This document shows positions 24,535 through 36,006 of a stretch of DNA of 64,000 bases, in pieces. Made by a program: the position numbers and the translations under genes. Each line of letters starts with the position of its first letter. Within the stretch, counting starts at the first letter, position 1. The notes below the pieces were generated by a model, which saw only the letters and a program-made list of their open reading frames with translations, was not told the DNA's origin and made no database searches. The DNA comes from Daphnia carinata (Eukaryota > Arthropoda > Branchiopoda > Diplostraca > Daphniidae). Location: assembly GCF_022539665.2 (NCBI RefSeq), contig NC_081338.1, positions 5,331,679-5,395,678 of the forward strand, written 5' to 3'.

Positions 24535-26066
24535 ACAACTAAGGTAAGGTAGCTTTTGTAGATCAATCATTTTTCAATGATTAATTATTACTTTTCAGTG
24601 CATGTAGTTAACTGCATCTCATTTACTACTTTACTGTTGCATACATGGAAATTAACTGGTGAACTATTCACAATTGTGGCAGTATTGGTGATCTATACCT
24701 GGCAAAAGAGAACCAGGGCAACTGAAGAGCTATGGTAAGTGTAAGATCTTAGAAGATAATTCATGTTGCCCAAAAAATGTACAATTTAAATTCTGAATGA
24801 TTTTTGCAACTGAGGATTGCCTAGATGAGAGAGAGAAGCAGCTTGAAAGAATTTCTACGTACTGTCAGAAGAAAAATGTGTGTCCAGCAAAGCAAAATTC
24901 CAAGATTATTGAAGGAATCAGAGGCAGTTAAATTCCCGCGAGGCAATAAGTCGATAGCATTGCAGAAAAAATCCTCTTAACAATTTCATCATCGGCGTTG
25001 CTGTGACTAGTGGAAAGTTCAGGCTGACAACTCTTCAAAACCCCTTGGGAAGAATTTAATCATTTAACAAAGGAATTTTGACTTATTGTCCAAGCAAGGC
25101 CCCAATTTCTGCAAGTATTGAATGTAAGTCGTGTCTGTAACTCAACACAAAGATCTTGTTTAGAAGATTAGCAATTTAAACTGTCTTTTTTCCTAGGCAA
25201 AATTTTATTTGTTGATACCAATTTCTTTTAGAAAAGTCTTTTCAAGATTCAAGTGGACGCGCCTTTCCGATGAAAAAGACTTCAGGAGAAGCCTTACATG
25301 GTAAATTAAACGAAGTGAAAAGCAAATTGTGACTATGAAGAAGTTTTTCATTTCAAGTTCTGATGAATATCTTATTATTTTGCAGGCCGGTAGTGAATGA
25401 GTTGCGCAGACTGAGACGGTGACATTTCCGATGCTGAATTTTTACAAGCGAACGGATCCTTTTTAGTTATTGATCCGTATTTCATATGTTCGATAATTTG
25501 GCTTCTCTAACTGCTGTGTGGTTCCATAACAACAACATCGAATCTTCAATCTACGTTCATCTACAAATCGTACAAAAGTAAGTAATTTCCAATTTTACTT
25601 TAATCGGTTTTGAACTGAAATATCTACTTTACAACGACGTAGTCCTAATTAATTTATTGCACTTTGCAGCTCTACGCATTTACTTAAGGTTTATGGATAT
25701 TTGGTTTCTCTCCCTTTAAGTCTACTTTCAAATGAGCCGGTAGCAATGGCTTGTATCATTAAGGTGATACGATTTACGTTATTGATTACCAAAATGCTTT
25801 AGTAGCAATCATAGTTAGGTTAGATCTTGTACCATAGTTAGATTATTGGTGACGTCGCCTTTGTACCCAGAGTCAAACGGCGCAGTAATTACATTAGCTA
25901 TTATAGATAGAGTATTTGAAAAAGACGTCGTGACGTAGTGACCGTAAGAAACAATTAGTTGCCTAGAAACGAGCTATTGTAGTATTTGCACTTTCATTTA
26001 CAACGTGATATTACTTATGTGACATTAGGAAATAGCATTGTCCTGTGTTTATATCATATTTGTGGC
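24535..26066. other. Intergenic or UTR sequence, no supported gene
   Basis: Isolated donors and acceptors occur (for example AGCTATG|GTAAGT near 24736), but no frame of convincing length or composition. Part may be 3' UTR of the preceding plus-strand gene or of the opsin on the other strand. Confidence 0.4.
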
Positions 26067-27687
26067 TTAAGCAGGCTGATGATTTCCTCCGAAAGCATCT
26101 ACTGAAACGCCCGAAAAGCCTATAATTTCACTGTAGAACTCGGCGTTGCGGACTTTGTATCTTACATTGGAATGTGCTTGATGTCTAGATGTTCGAGTTG
26201 TGCCAGAAGTGCCACCAGCTCTACCGTTTGCTGCTCCCACCGCGCGATTATTTGCCGAAAAACTGGTCTGGGCAACGTCGTTGAGCGATAACTCGCGGAA
26301 GGTCCGGAGCATCCGGCCATTTCTTCGGTTCGTATTGCCTGCGTTATTGGCAACATTATTAGACGATAAAAATCGTGTACAAGTTTGTGGATCGCAAATT
26401 CGCAGGGCGCAACAAGCTGCCGTTGGATAAACAGTCATGCCGCGCGAATGGTGGCCGCTGGGCAGTCCGCCTGGCCAACTTTTGCTGCTACATTTCGAAA
26501 TGCCGCCGCTAGGATGGGGACGGATGTCGGAACCGATTTCAACGTGACGTGAAAAGCAAAAATTCAACAGGTAATTTTTGAGCGAATTTCGAAAATGTGG
26601 ATGACAGAAACTAAAAACTAACGGATCAATCAGAACTGCTGTTTTTGCGAAATAGGCTGTTATGGCGGTAGCCAAGGGCGACGGTGGGGAATCGTGTGGT
26701 CCAAACTGGCCTATGAGAGTAACAACTGAGTAAGGAGTCCAGGCAGTGAGATAAATGATGATGAGCGTGACGACGATTTGAGCCGTTCTGATTTCCGTTT
26801 GTCGCCGTAATTTGAGCAAGACGCTGTTGTGTGAATTTGTGCAAACCAATTGCCGGGCCTGTGATAAAACGGTCGTCAAAATGCGGCCGTAGCTGATGAA
26901 GATGAGCAAAACGGGCAGAAAAAATCCAGCGGTAAGTAGTAAAATATAGTAGGCTCTATTAGATATTGTTCTCGTCTTGTAATCCCAGGAGCAAGTGGTC
27001 AGCAATCCTTCCGGAACGTACGATGACCATCCGAAGATAGGCAAACTCACCAGGATGGTACAATGCAACCAGATGAAGCCACACACTGTTTTGGCCTGAA
27101 ATCGACTCGCTTTCCAGTGGCTGTCTGTCAAACTGATCACGAGGCATCTTTCACATGCGATGGCACTAAATGTCAATATGGAAACGAGGCCAAAACAGGT
27201 AATTCCCATTGCATACAGTTTACATCCAAGACTGCCGAATGCCCAACGCCCATTAAAATTTGAATAGGAAGCCATCGAATGAAGAGCTGATGCTGCCATG
27301 TCGCTTAAAGCCAAATTAATGATGAATGTATTGGCTGGAGGGGATCTTAGCCTTTTGAATCTGCAATTAAAAATCAACAAGTTAGAATCCTTTGATTATT
27401 TCATTGTCTACTGAACACTTTTGCCTTTTCAATTTATAGATTTAGCACCTCGAGAAGATGAAGAGGACGGTTCCGTTGTCCGCTAGCCCCACGATGCCTA
27501 TAGTTGAAACAATCAAGCCCATAATGACGAAGGCGTTTCGAGGGACCTGATTCAAAAACACCAACTGTTCCTTGCTCCAGAACGCATCCTCATTAGTGTT
27601 GGATAACAACAGTGAATCGTTGAAATCGATTTTCGTCGAGTTTCCCATACCGTCGATGGTATTGGCGACTGTCCTGCTAAAATTCAT
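26067..27687 (-). CDS. Opsin, r-opsin/arthropsin-like G-protein-coupled receptor
   Basis: Two coding exons, 27687-27449 and 27360-26067, join in frame to 510 residues. The seven-helix pattern is complete. The retinal-binding lysine is present in helix 7 (AYFAKTAVLIDPLVF), which separates opsins from other rhodopsin-family receptors. The disulphide cysteines are seen at LGCKLYAM and in extracellular loop 2. That loop (GWSSYVPEGLLTTCSWDY) matches rhabdomeric opsins and melanopsin, including the Glu of the PEG motif. The helix 3 motif is CERC instead of DRY, the helix 7 NPxxY is DPLVF, and the r-opsin HPK tripeptide is HPH. The about 180-residue C-terminal tail is long and rich in Ser, Arg, Ala and Asn. 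The single intron falls after helix 1. This fits the divergent arthropsin group described from crustaceans, but subgroup placement needs a tree. The N-terminus carries NxS/T glycosylation sites. Confidence 0.85.
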
Positions 27688-30600
27688 TTGTTCGGCAGCT
27701 GGAATTTGTCTCGAATTGTAAGCCGGGAAAAATCTGCTCCTTCTGTGGAAAAGGTATCAGATAATCTATTTGTGTTATTCATAGGGTTCTTTTCTAAGAT
27801 AATCTTTATTTGCCGATCGAATGCTACTTCGTGAATTAGATGTACTGTACCAGGAAGGCAAAAGAAAAGGGAGACGTAGTTACGGTTTTACCTTGCTGCC
27901 GTAAAGAAGTTTTGTAACCATTAAGTCCGGAGCTATCTAGTTGGAAAGTTTGTAAAAGCTTTATAAGAACGGCTTTGTCGCTACCTGAAATCATTCGACC
28001 AATCGTGAATGGCAGCACATAATTCGCATCGAGTTTGAGAGGTTTCATTTATTTTGGTCGATCTAAAGGGGGGCATTTATCGCGCCATTATTGAGTCTTC
28101 TGGAAAACGTTTTCGCTGATGCTTTACAGCACTCTTTGTTCGCCATTATACGGTAGACTTTCCAGTATTAAGTTTGGAGTTTTTAAGTAACGTTTCTGTC
28201 GGCTTTGCGATGGCCAAAGTGGTATGTCTATATTTAAACTGTAAGTTTCAGTGTCGAACGAGATCCGTTGTGGCATTGTTGCGAAATGCGATATCGATGA
28301 TTTTGTGTACACCATTTTAGGTACAGAATGGCTGTTTTTCATCAAATCGATCCCAAGAATAGGCACAAACTTCTTGAAGATGGAATTCCACGCTTCATTA
28401 TGTCTTCATGAAATTCGGTAATGCTCCCAATTTTTTTCCTCTTAGCTGGTTGATGATTTTCTGAGTAGTGAAACCCCAATTTTGTTTCTCTTTTGCTTTA
28501 GACAACAAACTATTAATAACACTATTCTAATAGTCTAATGGCATGAAAGAACAAGCCAGTTGCCTTGTTGCTGAGCCCTGGTGTGTTTGTATTTTTAGTG
28601 CCATTAGTGCAGGTTCTCCATGCAGCCAAAAATCGATTGTTGGCTTTTATTTAACTACGAAATGCAATAACAACTGATGAAATTTGTACAGGACAACCGT
28701 TTGTTTTATCAGCGTCCTGTGCCAGCTAGAATTTGTGATGGACGGAAATCTATATACGTCTTGGGTGATATTCCAGTTATGAATTTACAAGTCGTTGAAT
28801 GTAATATGGACATGTTGTGTTTTTCTTACAGGCCTGTTCAGCCGAGACGTCGCGTTTGTAAAGAGACATCTATTTGTTCTACTTGAAAAGCGTTCGCTCA
28901 GCAACAGTCAAGCCTGACAATGTGATGGTGGATTAAAATATTTGCACATGAGCAGTGTCTGTGCATACAGTGGAAGGCAGATACGGATAACTCTGGCACG
29001 AATATTTGCACAGACGAATAGATCCCTAACAAAGGTATGAAACAATTTTTTTTTCTTTTCTAATTGGAACATGGGATAGCCTAGATAGTCTTAAAGGGGT
29101 ACGTACGTGGGTGACGTCAAAGTCGAATAGACTTTTTTTTTTTTTTTGCTCAACTAACCAACTACCGATTTTTATAGTAATGCTTTTTAGATTATATTAA
29201 CAATCTGATGTAAAAAGATTAATGATTCCCCGGGCATATGGATGAGGTTAGTCGGTCTGGCGTTTAATATGTGCGGTAATAAAATACTTTGGAGGGTGAC
29301 GTTGAAAGGTAGTTAATCAATTCCCAGTAGATTTGTGATAGAAAGCGCATACAATGTTTGTACAGAATGAACCTCATAACTGAGATTCTTTTGATGCCGT
29401 CACTTTAAAAATGAAAAACCTAACGAAAAAAAGTAATAATAAATAAATAATAGAGAAAGTAAGGAGGGCGTAAAGATCGAAAAGTACTACTTGCGTCTTT
29501 GACGTCTCTTTCTCGTATATCCGGCATCATTATTCTCTTTATTTTCTCAGTATATTATAATAAGTTGTACGCACAGCAGTTATGTAACACCCACGTTGTA
29601 GTTGATAAGTTCAGTTCAATTAATGACGTATTCAACTAATTTCCTATCCTAATTTTAGATCTTGCAGGATTACATTACTGGCGTACCCGTAATTCGAAAA
29701 AAAAAAAATACGTGGAAACTTACAGAAGCCGCATCTAGGAATCTTCTGTCATACGTGTGTGGTAAGATTAACAAGAACAAAAAAAATACTTTGGCTTACG
29801 TTAGATTACATAATTTTTTATCACATGTAATGTTACCGCCAGCGAAAGATTATCAGTAACGATTGCTTTCAATGCGTGGCAAGCAAAAAGGAAATCCAAT
29901 TGCAGAGTGTATGTCAGGCACGACAGTTCAGTTATTGAAGCGCATAACACTCGATTGCGACACACTGGCAAGACCAACAATATGACTGGACAGGTGTTAC
30001 CGTAACTATTGCTTTTTTTGAATTACAATTGAATTGTTAATGGGACGTCTAAAATTTTTATTATCTGCAGAAATGCAACAGGATTTTAACCTTTAATCCA
30101 ATTTATCAACAATTGCTCGAATGATACGTAATGATCTGGGTTTGTTTCTATAAATGAATTCAATTAGTAGGCTAACCTTGAAAAACGATGATTTATTTTG
30201 TTTCCAGATGACGCAGTGGATTTCCTAGAGGAACAACGTCTAGTGGTAGAGCCTGCTACTAAAATTGGTTCTTTTCGTTTGGCTTACTTTTTCACGAATA
30301 CGTCGTCTTTAGTGTCTGTCTCCATACTGCCCACAAGTAAGTCTTTGCTCGATCATTCCAATCTTTATAGGACTAGTACAAGCGTTCCGCATTGTTATGT
30401 AAGGACCTGCGCCGTGTACGTGAGGGCGTAAAAGACAAGATTTTAGCATCTGCTATAGAAATCAAAGATTTTCAAAATTAAAACATTGCCCTTTTCTTTT
30501 TGTTTCCGATCTTTTACATATTCAAATTCCCTTTTTTTTTTAATTTTTTTCTTGTTCTTTTACCAATTATTGTAGTGGAATGCAGGTTGTTAGGGCAACA

Positions 30601-32776
30601 CCGGAAAAGACGTACGCGCATTGGGCTCTTCTGTGAAATTGCAAGTAGACTATGACGTCAATGACGACTTTGAAGTCTATCGCACAACTCCAATTTTTTT
30701 TTTCACGCAAACTATTTCTTTTGTTAACTGTATTATCGCAGTTTAACAAAAGAACCTCCAAGACGAAATTGCTGAGAGGATCCATGTTTTATTATTTAAA
30801 AGCGTAAAAGAGGGAGTATTTCTCCTTTCCCTTGGTAATATACTTATGATGGTGTGCATTTTTTTAAAATAGCTTTCTTTGTCTTTTACAGAAAGCAATT
30901 TCGGAAATCTTCTCTTGTTCCACTACCGGACTGCACAACCAGCATCATCGTAAAGGCATCCACTCGATTGTAATGAATCAAGATTGTAAGTAGGAAATCT
31001 GCAGGATGTGTTGATTCAACAGTTTTTCACTATTCATTTTTTGTTTTTGATTGCCTACATCTTTTTATATATTAATTTAAACAACCATTAAATAGATAGA
31101 TCACGCCGTCGCGTACACGAAACAAGTTGTCGCGATGGTGGACATTATGGAATTTTTTTTTACGGGTTCGTTATAGTTTCATAACAGCAGCTAATTATGC
31201 CTAAATCAAAATGCAATTCGGAAAGAAATTTAAAACAACAAGAGTTTGAAACAAAATCCGTTTATTGAGTCGCTTTAAAAACATCTAATTAGATTTTTAT
31301 CGTGATCGGCGAATTCCTACGTAACGCTTCGCGTAAACTGAACGATTCTGAAAAAGGTGAATCCGCAACAGAGGTGAGAAGAGCTAGTACCTTCTTCCGA
31401 CAGCTATGAGTAAGTACATCATAAATCAACAAACGTTTTCACGAATAAATATGTAATAACGCCACCCGTTTCATGGGTATTTTAGTTTTCCAGAAGAAGG
31501 CGATCGGATTAGAAGGTGTACGAATGGAAGGTGAGAGCCCAAAATGACAATGAAAAGTAAAATACATTTCCGGATTCACCAATCAATATCACAGGATTGC
31601 AACATGGGAAAAACGCCTTTCTGAAGTTAGGTTCTGATAAGTTCGATGAAAATAAAGTTGCGTCGTGGATCGATAGTGAAACTTCGATTCGGATTAGAAG
31701 AAACCGTTGGAATCATATGTCTACTGTGCCGTTGGAGTCGCAGCAAGTGCGATATTTCGTCCGCGTTCGTTGGTTCGTCATTTCGCTAAACCAGCACAGT
31801 GTCCTTGAGCTCAAAGTAATCGGCGTTTCGGTTTATCCGTTGTCCAAACTCACGGGCGACTTTCATTTTTGGTTGTATATTATGACAAAAGATGGCGCTG
31901 ATGGACTTGTTTTTTTATGACAAGTGAAATAGCAGTGAACTGTGAAACTGGTTTCTGATTATTTGTTTTATGTGTTACATTCCCAAGAAAAGTATAATAA
32001 AATCTAATGGTATGGTTCGTATTTTCAAGTTTTCATTCTTCTGTGTACATTTGAAGTGAATCACATTAAATGGATTGTTTCTCTGCAAAGATTAGTCAGG
32101 TGGTCAGCTGCCATAGCCACAAACTTCTGCAATTTATTATTTTGCTTTCATCATGCTATTCAATTGTTCGTTGATAGGTATAAAGTTTATATTTTGGCAG
32201 TCAGAATGATATGATATATATGATTCTGTTTTTAAGACGTAGCTCATGAAACTTAAACTGCAAAGGATGCTGACGGTGAAGGAAGGTCATAAACAACACA
32301 AGTCAAATGTGTTGGAACATCATAATTTCATTCTGCCACTCTTTGTCCATTCGTTGTGTCCTGTCTCGTCTGAGAAACACAGCATATGGGGTTTTGCAAA
32401 CCCCTAACCATCACCATTTCCTCAGTCTTCTCATCACATCTACTGAAGCGTTCAAGAAGCAAGATTTTGTATTGAGGAGTGAGGTATTATACTTATATTT
32501 TGGCAGTCAGTATGAAATTAGTGGGACTATGCCTTTTTTTAGCTTTTGGAATTAAAAGTACAAAGAATGCTGGCCCTGAAGGATGGTCACCAATCAAACC
32601 AAACTATGGATTGCAACGCATCATGACATTGTTAGGCTCTTGGACCACTCATCGTTTCCTGTAAGTTTTAATCTGGTAAAAAGCAGCCTGCTTTTCTATG
32701 TGTCAACGGTTAACAACCACTATTTCAGCAGGCTGCCTTTCGCTACTTTCCAGCCAACACATATCTTTCCTCCAGT
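27688..32776. other. Long AT-rich region with no supported gene
   Basis: I find no chain of exons with protein-like content on either strand. A plus-strand frame at 31597-31920 follows an acceptor-like site, but its composition is unconvincing and nothing upstream joins to it. Short donor-like and acceptor-like sites between 28.6 and 31.5 kb could belong to noncoding RNA or to the opsin 5' UTR. Poly-T and poly-A tracts are common. Confidence 0.4.
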
Positions 32777-32777
32777 C

Positions 32778-32928
32778 TTCGCCCGTCGCGCCTTCTTCGC
32801 CTCGCCCGTCGCCCCATTTTCGCCACGCCCGTCGCCCCCGTCTTCGCCTCGCCCGTCGCCACGTCACCTTCTCGCCCGTCGCGCCATCATCGCCTCTCCC
32901 GTCGCCTCGTGGTCGCCACGTCATCGCC
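32778..32928 (+). repeat. Degenerate minisatellite, about 23-bp period, about six units
   Basis: The core CGCCCGTCGC (last copy CTCCCGTCGC) starts at 32780, 32803, 32826, 32850, 32873 and 32896, giving spacings of 23, 23, 24, 23 and 23. It is GC-rich and pyrimidine-biased, in strong contrast to the AT-rich flanks. Long open frames across it are a product of the lack of stop codons in the repeat, not evidence of a gene. Confidence 0.85.
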
Positions 32929-32983
32929 TGGTGTTTGCGGTATCGTTGCATTTTTGTATTGTGTGTAATTGTGTAGTACTAAT

Positions 32984-33304
32984 TAACAGGTTGGCTGCCA
33001 CGCCCTTTTTCTCCCCTTTTTTTTGTAGCTTTATAGGGACGGGCCGCGCTGTTCTGCCTCATGGCCTATCTGCCATGAGGTGGAGCAGATGCCACTGCCC
33101 AAGATTCGCCGTAAGGCGCTTAGGCAACGCACCAGAGGGACTCCCTTTGCCCGATGTGTGGTGGAGACCAGGGGTGTGCGTTCCCACAACGGTCTCCATC
33201 ATCATGTCAGCCCGGACTTGTCAGCGGACAGTCCCCCTTGGTCGCTATCTTTATGATAGCGACGTAGAAATTGTAGACTTAGTGGCGTGGCAGCCAACCT
33301 GTTA
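32984..33304. mobile_element. MITE-like element with perfect 21-bp terminal inverted repeats
   Basis: The 21-bp sequence at 32984-33004 (starts TAACAGGTTGGCTGCC) is exactly inverted at 33284-33304. The element is about 321 bp and has no coding capacity. The TIR may begin at CAGG, in which case flanks TTAA (left) and TTAG (right) could be an imperfect target duplication; an 8-bp duplication with two mismatches is an alternative. The interior is GC-rich and carries perfect hairpins: 9-bp stems at 33057-33080 and 33241-33263, and a 7-bp stem at 33163-33169 with 33191-33197. The superfamily cannot be fixed from the ends alone. Confidence 0.7.
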
Positions 33305-33312
33305 GTTAAGTT

Positions 33313-33350
33313 ATGTATGTATGTATGTATTGTATTGTATTGTATTGTGT
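33313..33350 (+). repeat. Microsatellite (ATGT)n then (TATTG)n
   Basis: Four ATGT units run directly into about four TATTG units, nine bases after the right end of the inverted-repeat element. Such tails often follow mobile elements, but here it may be coincidence. Confidence 0.75.
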
Positions 33351-33455
33351 TCTAAAATGTAAACATTAGTGGTGGATTTGAGGGAGGATGGAGGGACAAT
33401 AAAAAATATATACATTTACTTGAATTGATTTTTTATTGAGAATTATATTTATCAG

Positions 33456-33526
33456 CTGCATTGGGGATCGAACCCTTAACCTTTAGCATACTAGTCCAAT
33501 GCTTTACCATTACGCCAATTACAGTG
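33456..33526 (-). tRNA. tRNA-like sequence, probably a degenerate tRNA or SINE head
   Basis: Read on the minus strand it contains an A box (TGGCGTAATGG, at 33507-33517) and a B box (GGTTCGATCCC, within 33463-33475) at tRNA spacing. The T-arm has three GC pairs closing a standard TTCGATC loop, but the outer two pairs mismatch. The anticodon arm (GCATT/TATGC) has one mismatch and lacks U33. A functional tRNA is therefore unlikely; a Pol III-type relic or SINE promoter fits better. Confidence 0.4.
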
Positions 33527-33607
33527 TTACGAACAACAAATTTTCTTCCTAAATATCCTTGTTTATACTGCAAAGGTAGATATGCTTTAAAAATTGGATT
33601 ATGTCAT

Positions 33608-33687
33608 GTACAGTTCTAAGTAGCTCAGTGGTAGAGCACTCGATTGAAATGTAGATAGTCTGAGGTTCGAATCCCAGGATAGTGTAC
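33608..33687 (+). tRNA. tRNA-like sequence, probably a degenerate tRNA or SINE head
   Basis: A consensus A box (TAGCTCAGTGG, 33621-33631) and a perfect B box (GGTTCGAATCC, 33664-33674) sit at tRNA spacing. The flanks GTACA and TGTAC can pair as a terminal stem, but the anticodon and T stems pair poorly. It lies about 80 bp from a similar tRNA-like sequence in the opposite orientation. A pseudo-tRNA or SINE promoter is more likely than a working tRNA. Confidence 0.4.
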
Positions 33688-33858
33688 AAAATGGAAACAA
33701 TGATTACCATCAAAGGTAGCATAAACAATAAAGGTAATAAAAAAAGATTTGATATATACATACACGGCGAACACAGACAATGAAAGAGACGAATTTTGCA
33801 AAACATATTTTATAAAAAAATTTTTATTGACAATTCTCTACAATTCAGAATTATTTGT

Positions 33859-34170
33859 GCAACTTTAAAAGGGCACAATAGCCCTTTCAAAAGTTGCCGT
33901 CAACCCAGGCAGGGGGAGACACTGCCTTGTTGACCCACCGGGGAGATTACCCGGTGATTGGCTAAGAGAAGCCGGAAGAAGAGCCGAAGATTTGGAACAT
34001 TTTTACAGGAGCGATTAACCTTTAATTCGGATTTGTGGGCATCCACGTCGCCCTCCGTGAACACATCATCGGACTAAGCGGAACCCCACGTCCCCTTTCC
34101 GGCCAGAGCCCTCCAAACCTCGGTATATGTTGTTTTTAAATATACCGTACAGTAGGGGCATGACCCCCTA
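33859..34170. repeat. GC-rich hairpin-dense island, probably a mobile-element part or structured RNA
   Basis: Consecutive perfect or near-perfect hairpins are seen: 33859-33897 (GCAACTTT with its complement, inner AAAGGGC/GCCCTTT), 33907-33912 with 33922-33927 (AGGCAG/CTGCCT), 33936-33956 (CACCGGG/CCCGGTG), 34121-34127 with 34141-34147 (CGGTATA/TATACCG) and 34153-34170 (TAGGGG/CCCCTA). Base composition differs sharply from the flanks. No open frame of interest is present. It resembles in style, but not obviously in sequence, the hairpin-rich interior of the element at 32984-33304. Confidence 0.5.
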
Positions 34171-35324
34171 CGGGCTTATTAGAAATTTAGGGGAAACGGG
34201 GCCACAGAAAGAAGGGAGCCCAGATATGCACTTTAACTTATGAAAATAAAAATGTTTACTATTCAGGATGAATCAGCAATTAACCGTGTGTAGCGGTCTT
34301 CAAAAATCTAGCCTCTCTTTTCGTCTTCTATTCTGAAACAGTAAAATGTAACTGCTGGACATCTTTTACGGGTAGCTGCAAAATTTCAACATGAAACCTG
34401 GAATGCAGAGAAAATTCAGATCAAGGTAAAATGGGGCCACAGAAAAGATGAGAAACCTATCTTTGTGCTTCAATTTGAAAGATACAAATACCATAACATA
34501 GGAGATGTGGATTACATTTTCAATGTGAACATAACCATGTCGCTCACTTTGAACACACAACGAGTGAGGGCTGGACCAAAATATCCATATCCTTTTCACG
34601 ATAGAGACAGTTTTCGATTGACAATATGTAGACCATCTCTACGGGCTTGGCATTTGGAACTTTCTTTTCTGTAACTAAAGATGTTTTAGTTAATTAACTC
34701 ATGATTTCTCAACCATCGACTAAATACCGTTTTGTTTAGGAAGACGTCTTTGGCAGAGTGGTAGCCATTGAAAGAAAATCCATAATCTTTGGCAGCATCT
34801 TCAATTGCGGGTAAGACAAAACACCCTTCATGAAAAGGGAAACAAGATCCAATTACTGCAACTGAATATCATCAGAGTTGCTTCAACTAAATATTCCAAT
34901 CTTTGTCAATGAGGGAACAGTTCACTAAAGAAAATGTGAACATTTCTTTCTTTATGCATTACTGTTCTAGCTATAGCAAATAATCAAAGTTGTCTCACAG
35001 ATTGGATGGGAAAATGGAAAAAGTTTGTTTCTAGATAACCCCACCAACCAGTACTGTCACATCACTGCCAATAAAGAGAAGGAAATTAAAAAGTTATTTA
35101 AAATTGAATAGATATTTTACCATCAGAATGATACAGCAACACATAGCTCTAGGAGATTCTTATTCCGCGAAAAATTGATCCCATTGTAGAGTAGGCCTTG
35201 GCTAAAATGTAACGCGAATGCCATCACCTTAAATTAGAAAACTTCGATTACATGCCAGCTAACAAAAATGCTGCAAGCTTACATATGATGATGAACCTTG
35301 GATTTATACTGCAGACGACCCACC

Positions 35325-36006
35325 AAACGGTATAGCCATCTATTGGTAAGGTATCCAGTTTTATTTCACTCAACGGCTCTCGATGTTCAAGAAGTTAGGG
35401 GCTTGAAAATAAGCCCGACAAAAAAAAATAAGCCCGACTTTTCCCAAACCGAAGCTGGCGCGCCTGTATGGGACAGCGCGCTGGCGAAAAACAGTGCATC
35501 ATACTATTCAATATATTTAAAAAAACAGCTGCATTGCACGACGTAAATACCGCAATGCAGTCCCACGTTTTCCAGTTGTCACTTTTCTAAAAAAAGACAT
35601 TCAGCCACCTATGGGGCGTTTTCTAAAGTTCAACAATAAATCCATCGAATTGAACTTTAGAAAACGCCCCATAGGTGGCTGAATGTCTTTTTTTTAGAAA
35701 AGTGACAACTGGAAAACGTGGGACTGCATTGCGGAATTTACCTGCAGGGCCATATTAGATCGAAATTCCTTTCGAAATATGATATATGTATGATATGATA
35801 TAAGGGCATGGCCCTGCAGGTAAATACTGTTTGGCGGACCATATTTCTTAGAAATACATTGTGCATTCCTCGCGCGGTTCAGTCTAAGAATATAACGCCA
35901 TTTGACATTTACAAGTTTGTACGCATCGCGCTGTAGCGTACTGGCGCGCCATCATTGTATTAAATATTCGGTAGAACTATTTTACCGCTAGATGGCTATA
36001 CTGTTT
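35325..36006. mobile_element. Foldback/MITE element with nested inverted repeats
   Basis: The outer ends (35325-35349 and 35982-36006) are inverted copies, about 22 of 25 matching, around the core TAGCCATCT / AGATGGCTA. Further inside, GC-rich blocks at about 35458-35485 and 35917-35950 also match imperfectly in inverted orientation. Two smaller inverted repeats lie in the middle: 35551-35633 with 35650-35733 (near-perfect, 16-base loop) and 35736-35753 with 35808-35825 (18 bp perfect). This looks like a foldback element that received one or two younger palindromic insertions. No coding frame is present. Confidence 0.65.
35551..35733. repeat. Near-perfect 83/84-bp inverted repeat (young palindromic insertion)
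   Basis: The left arm 35551-35633 and right arm 35650-35733 are reverse complements, differing only in the length of one A/T run (seven versus eight). The loop is 16 bases. The adjoining GTAAATAC (left) and GAATTTAC (right) extend the symmetry with one mismatch. Transcription would give a perfect long hairpin, a possible small-RNA source. Cloning or assembly artefact is possible but less likely, since the loop is unique. Confidence 0.85.

Noticed and set aside
31597-31920. A 107-codon plus-strand frame
   Set aside because: It follows an acceptor-like site but has no upstream coding partner, no recognised motif and ordinary composition for random sequence.
32583-33305. A 240-codon plus-strand open frame
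   Set aside because: It is held open by the GC-rich 23-bp minisatellite and the inverted-repeat element; the composition is repetitive and no domain or splice support is visible.
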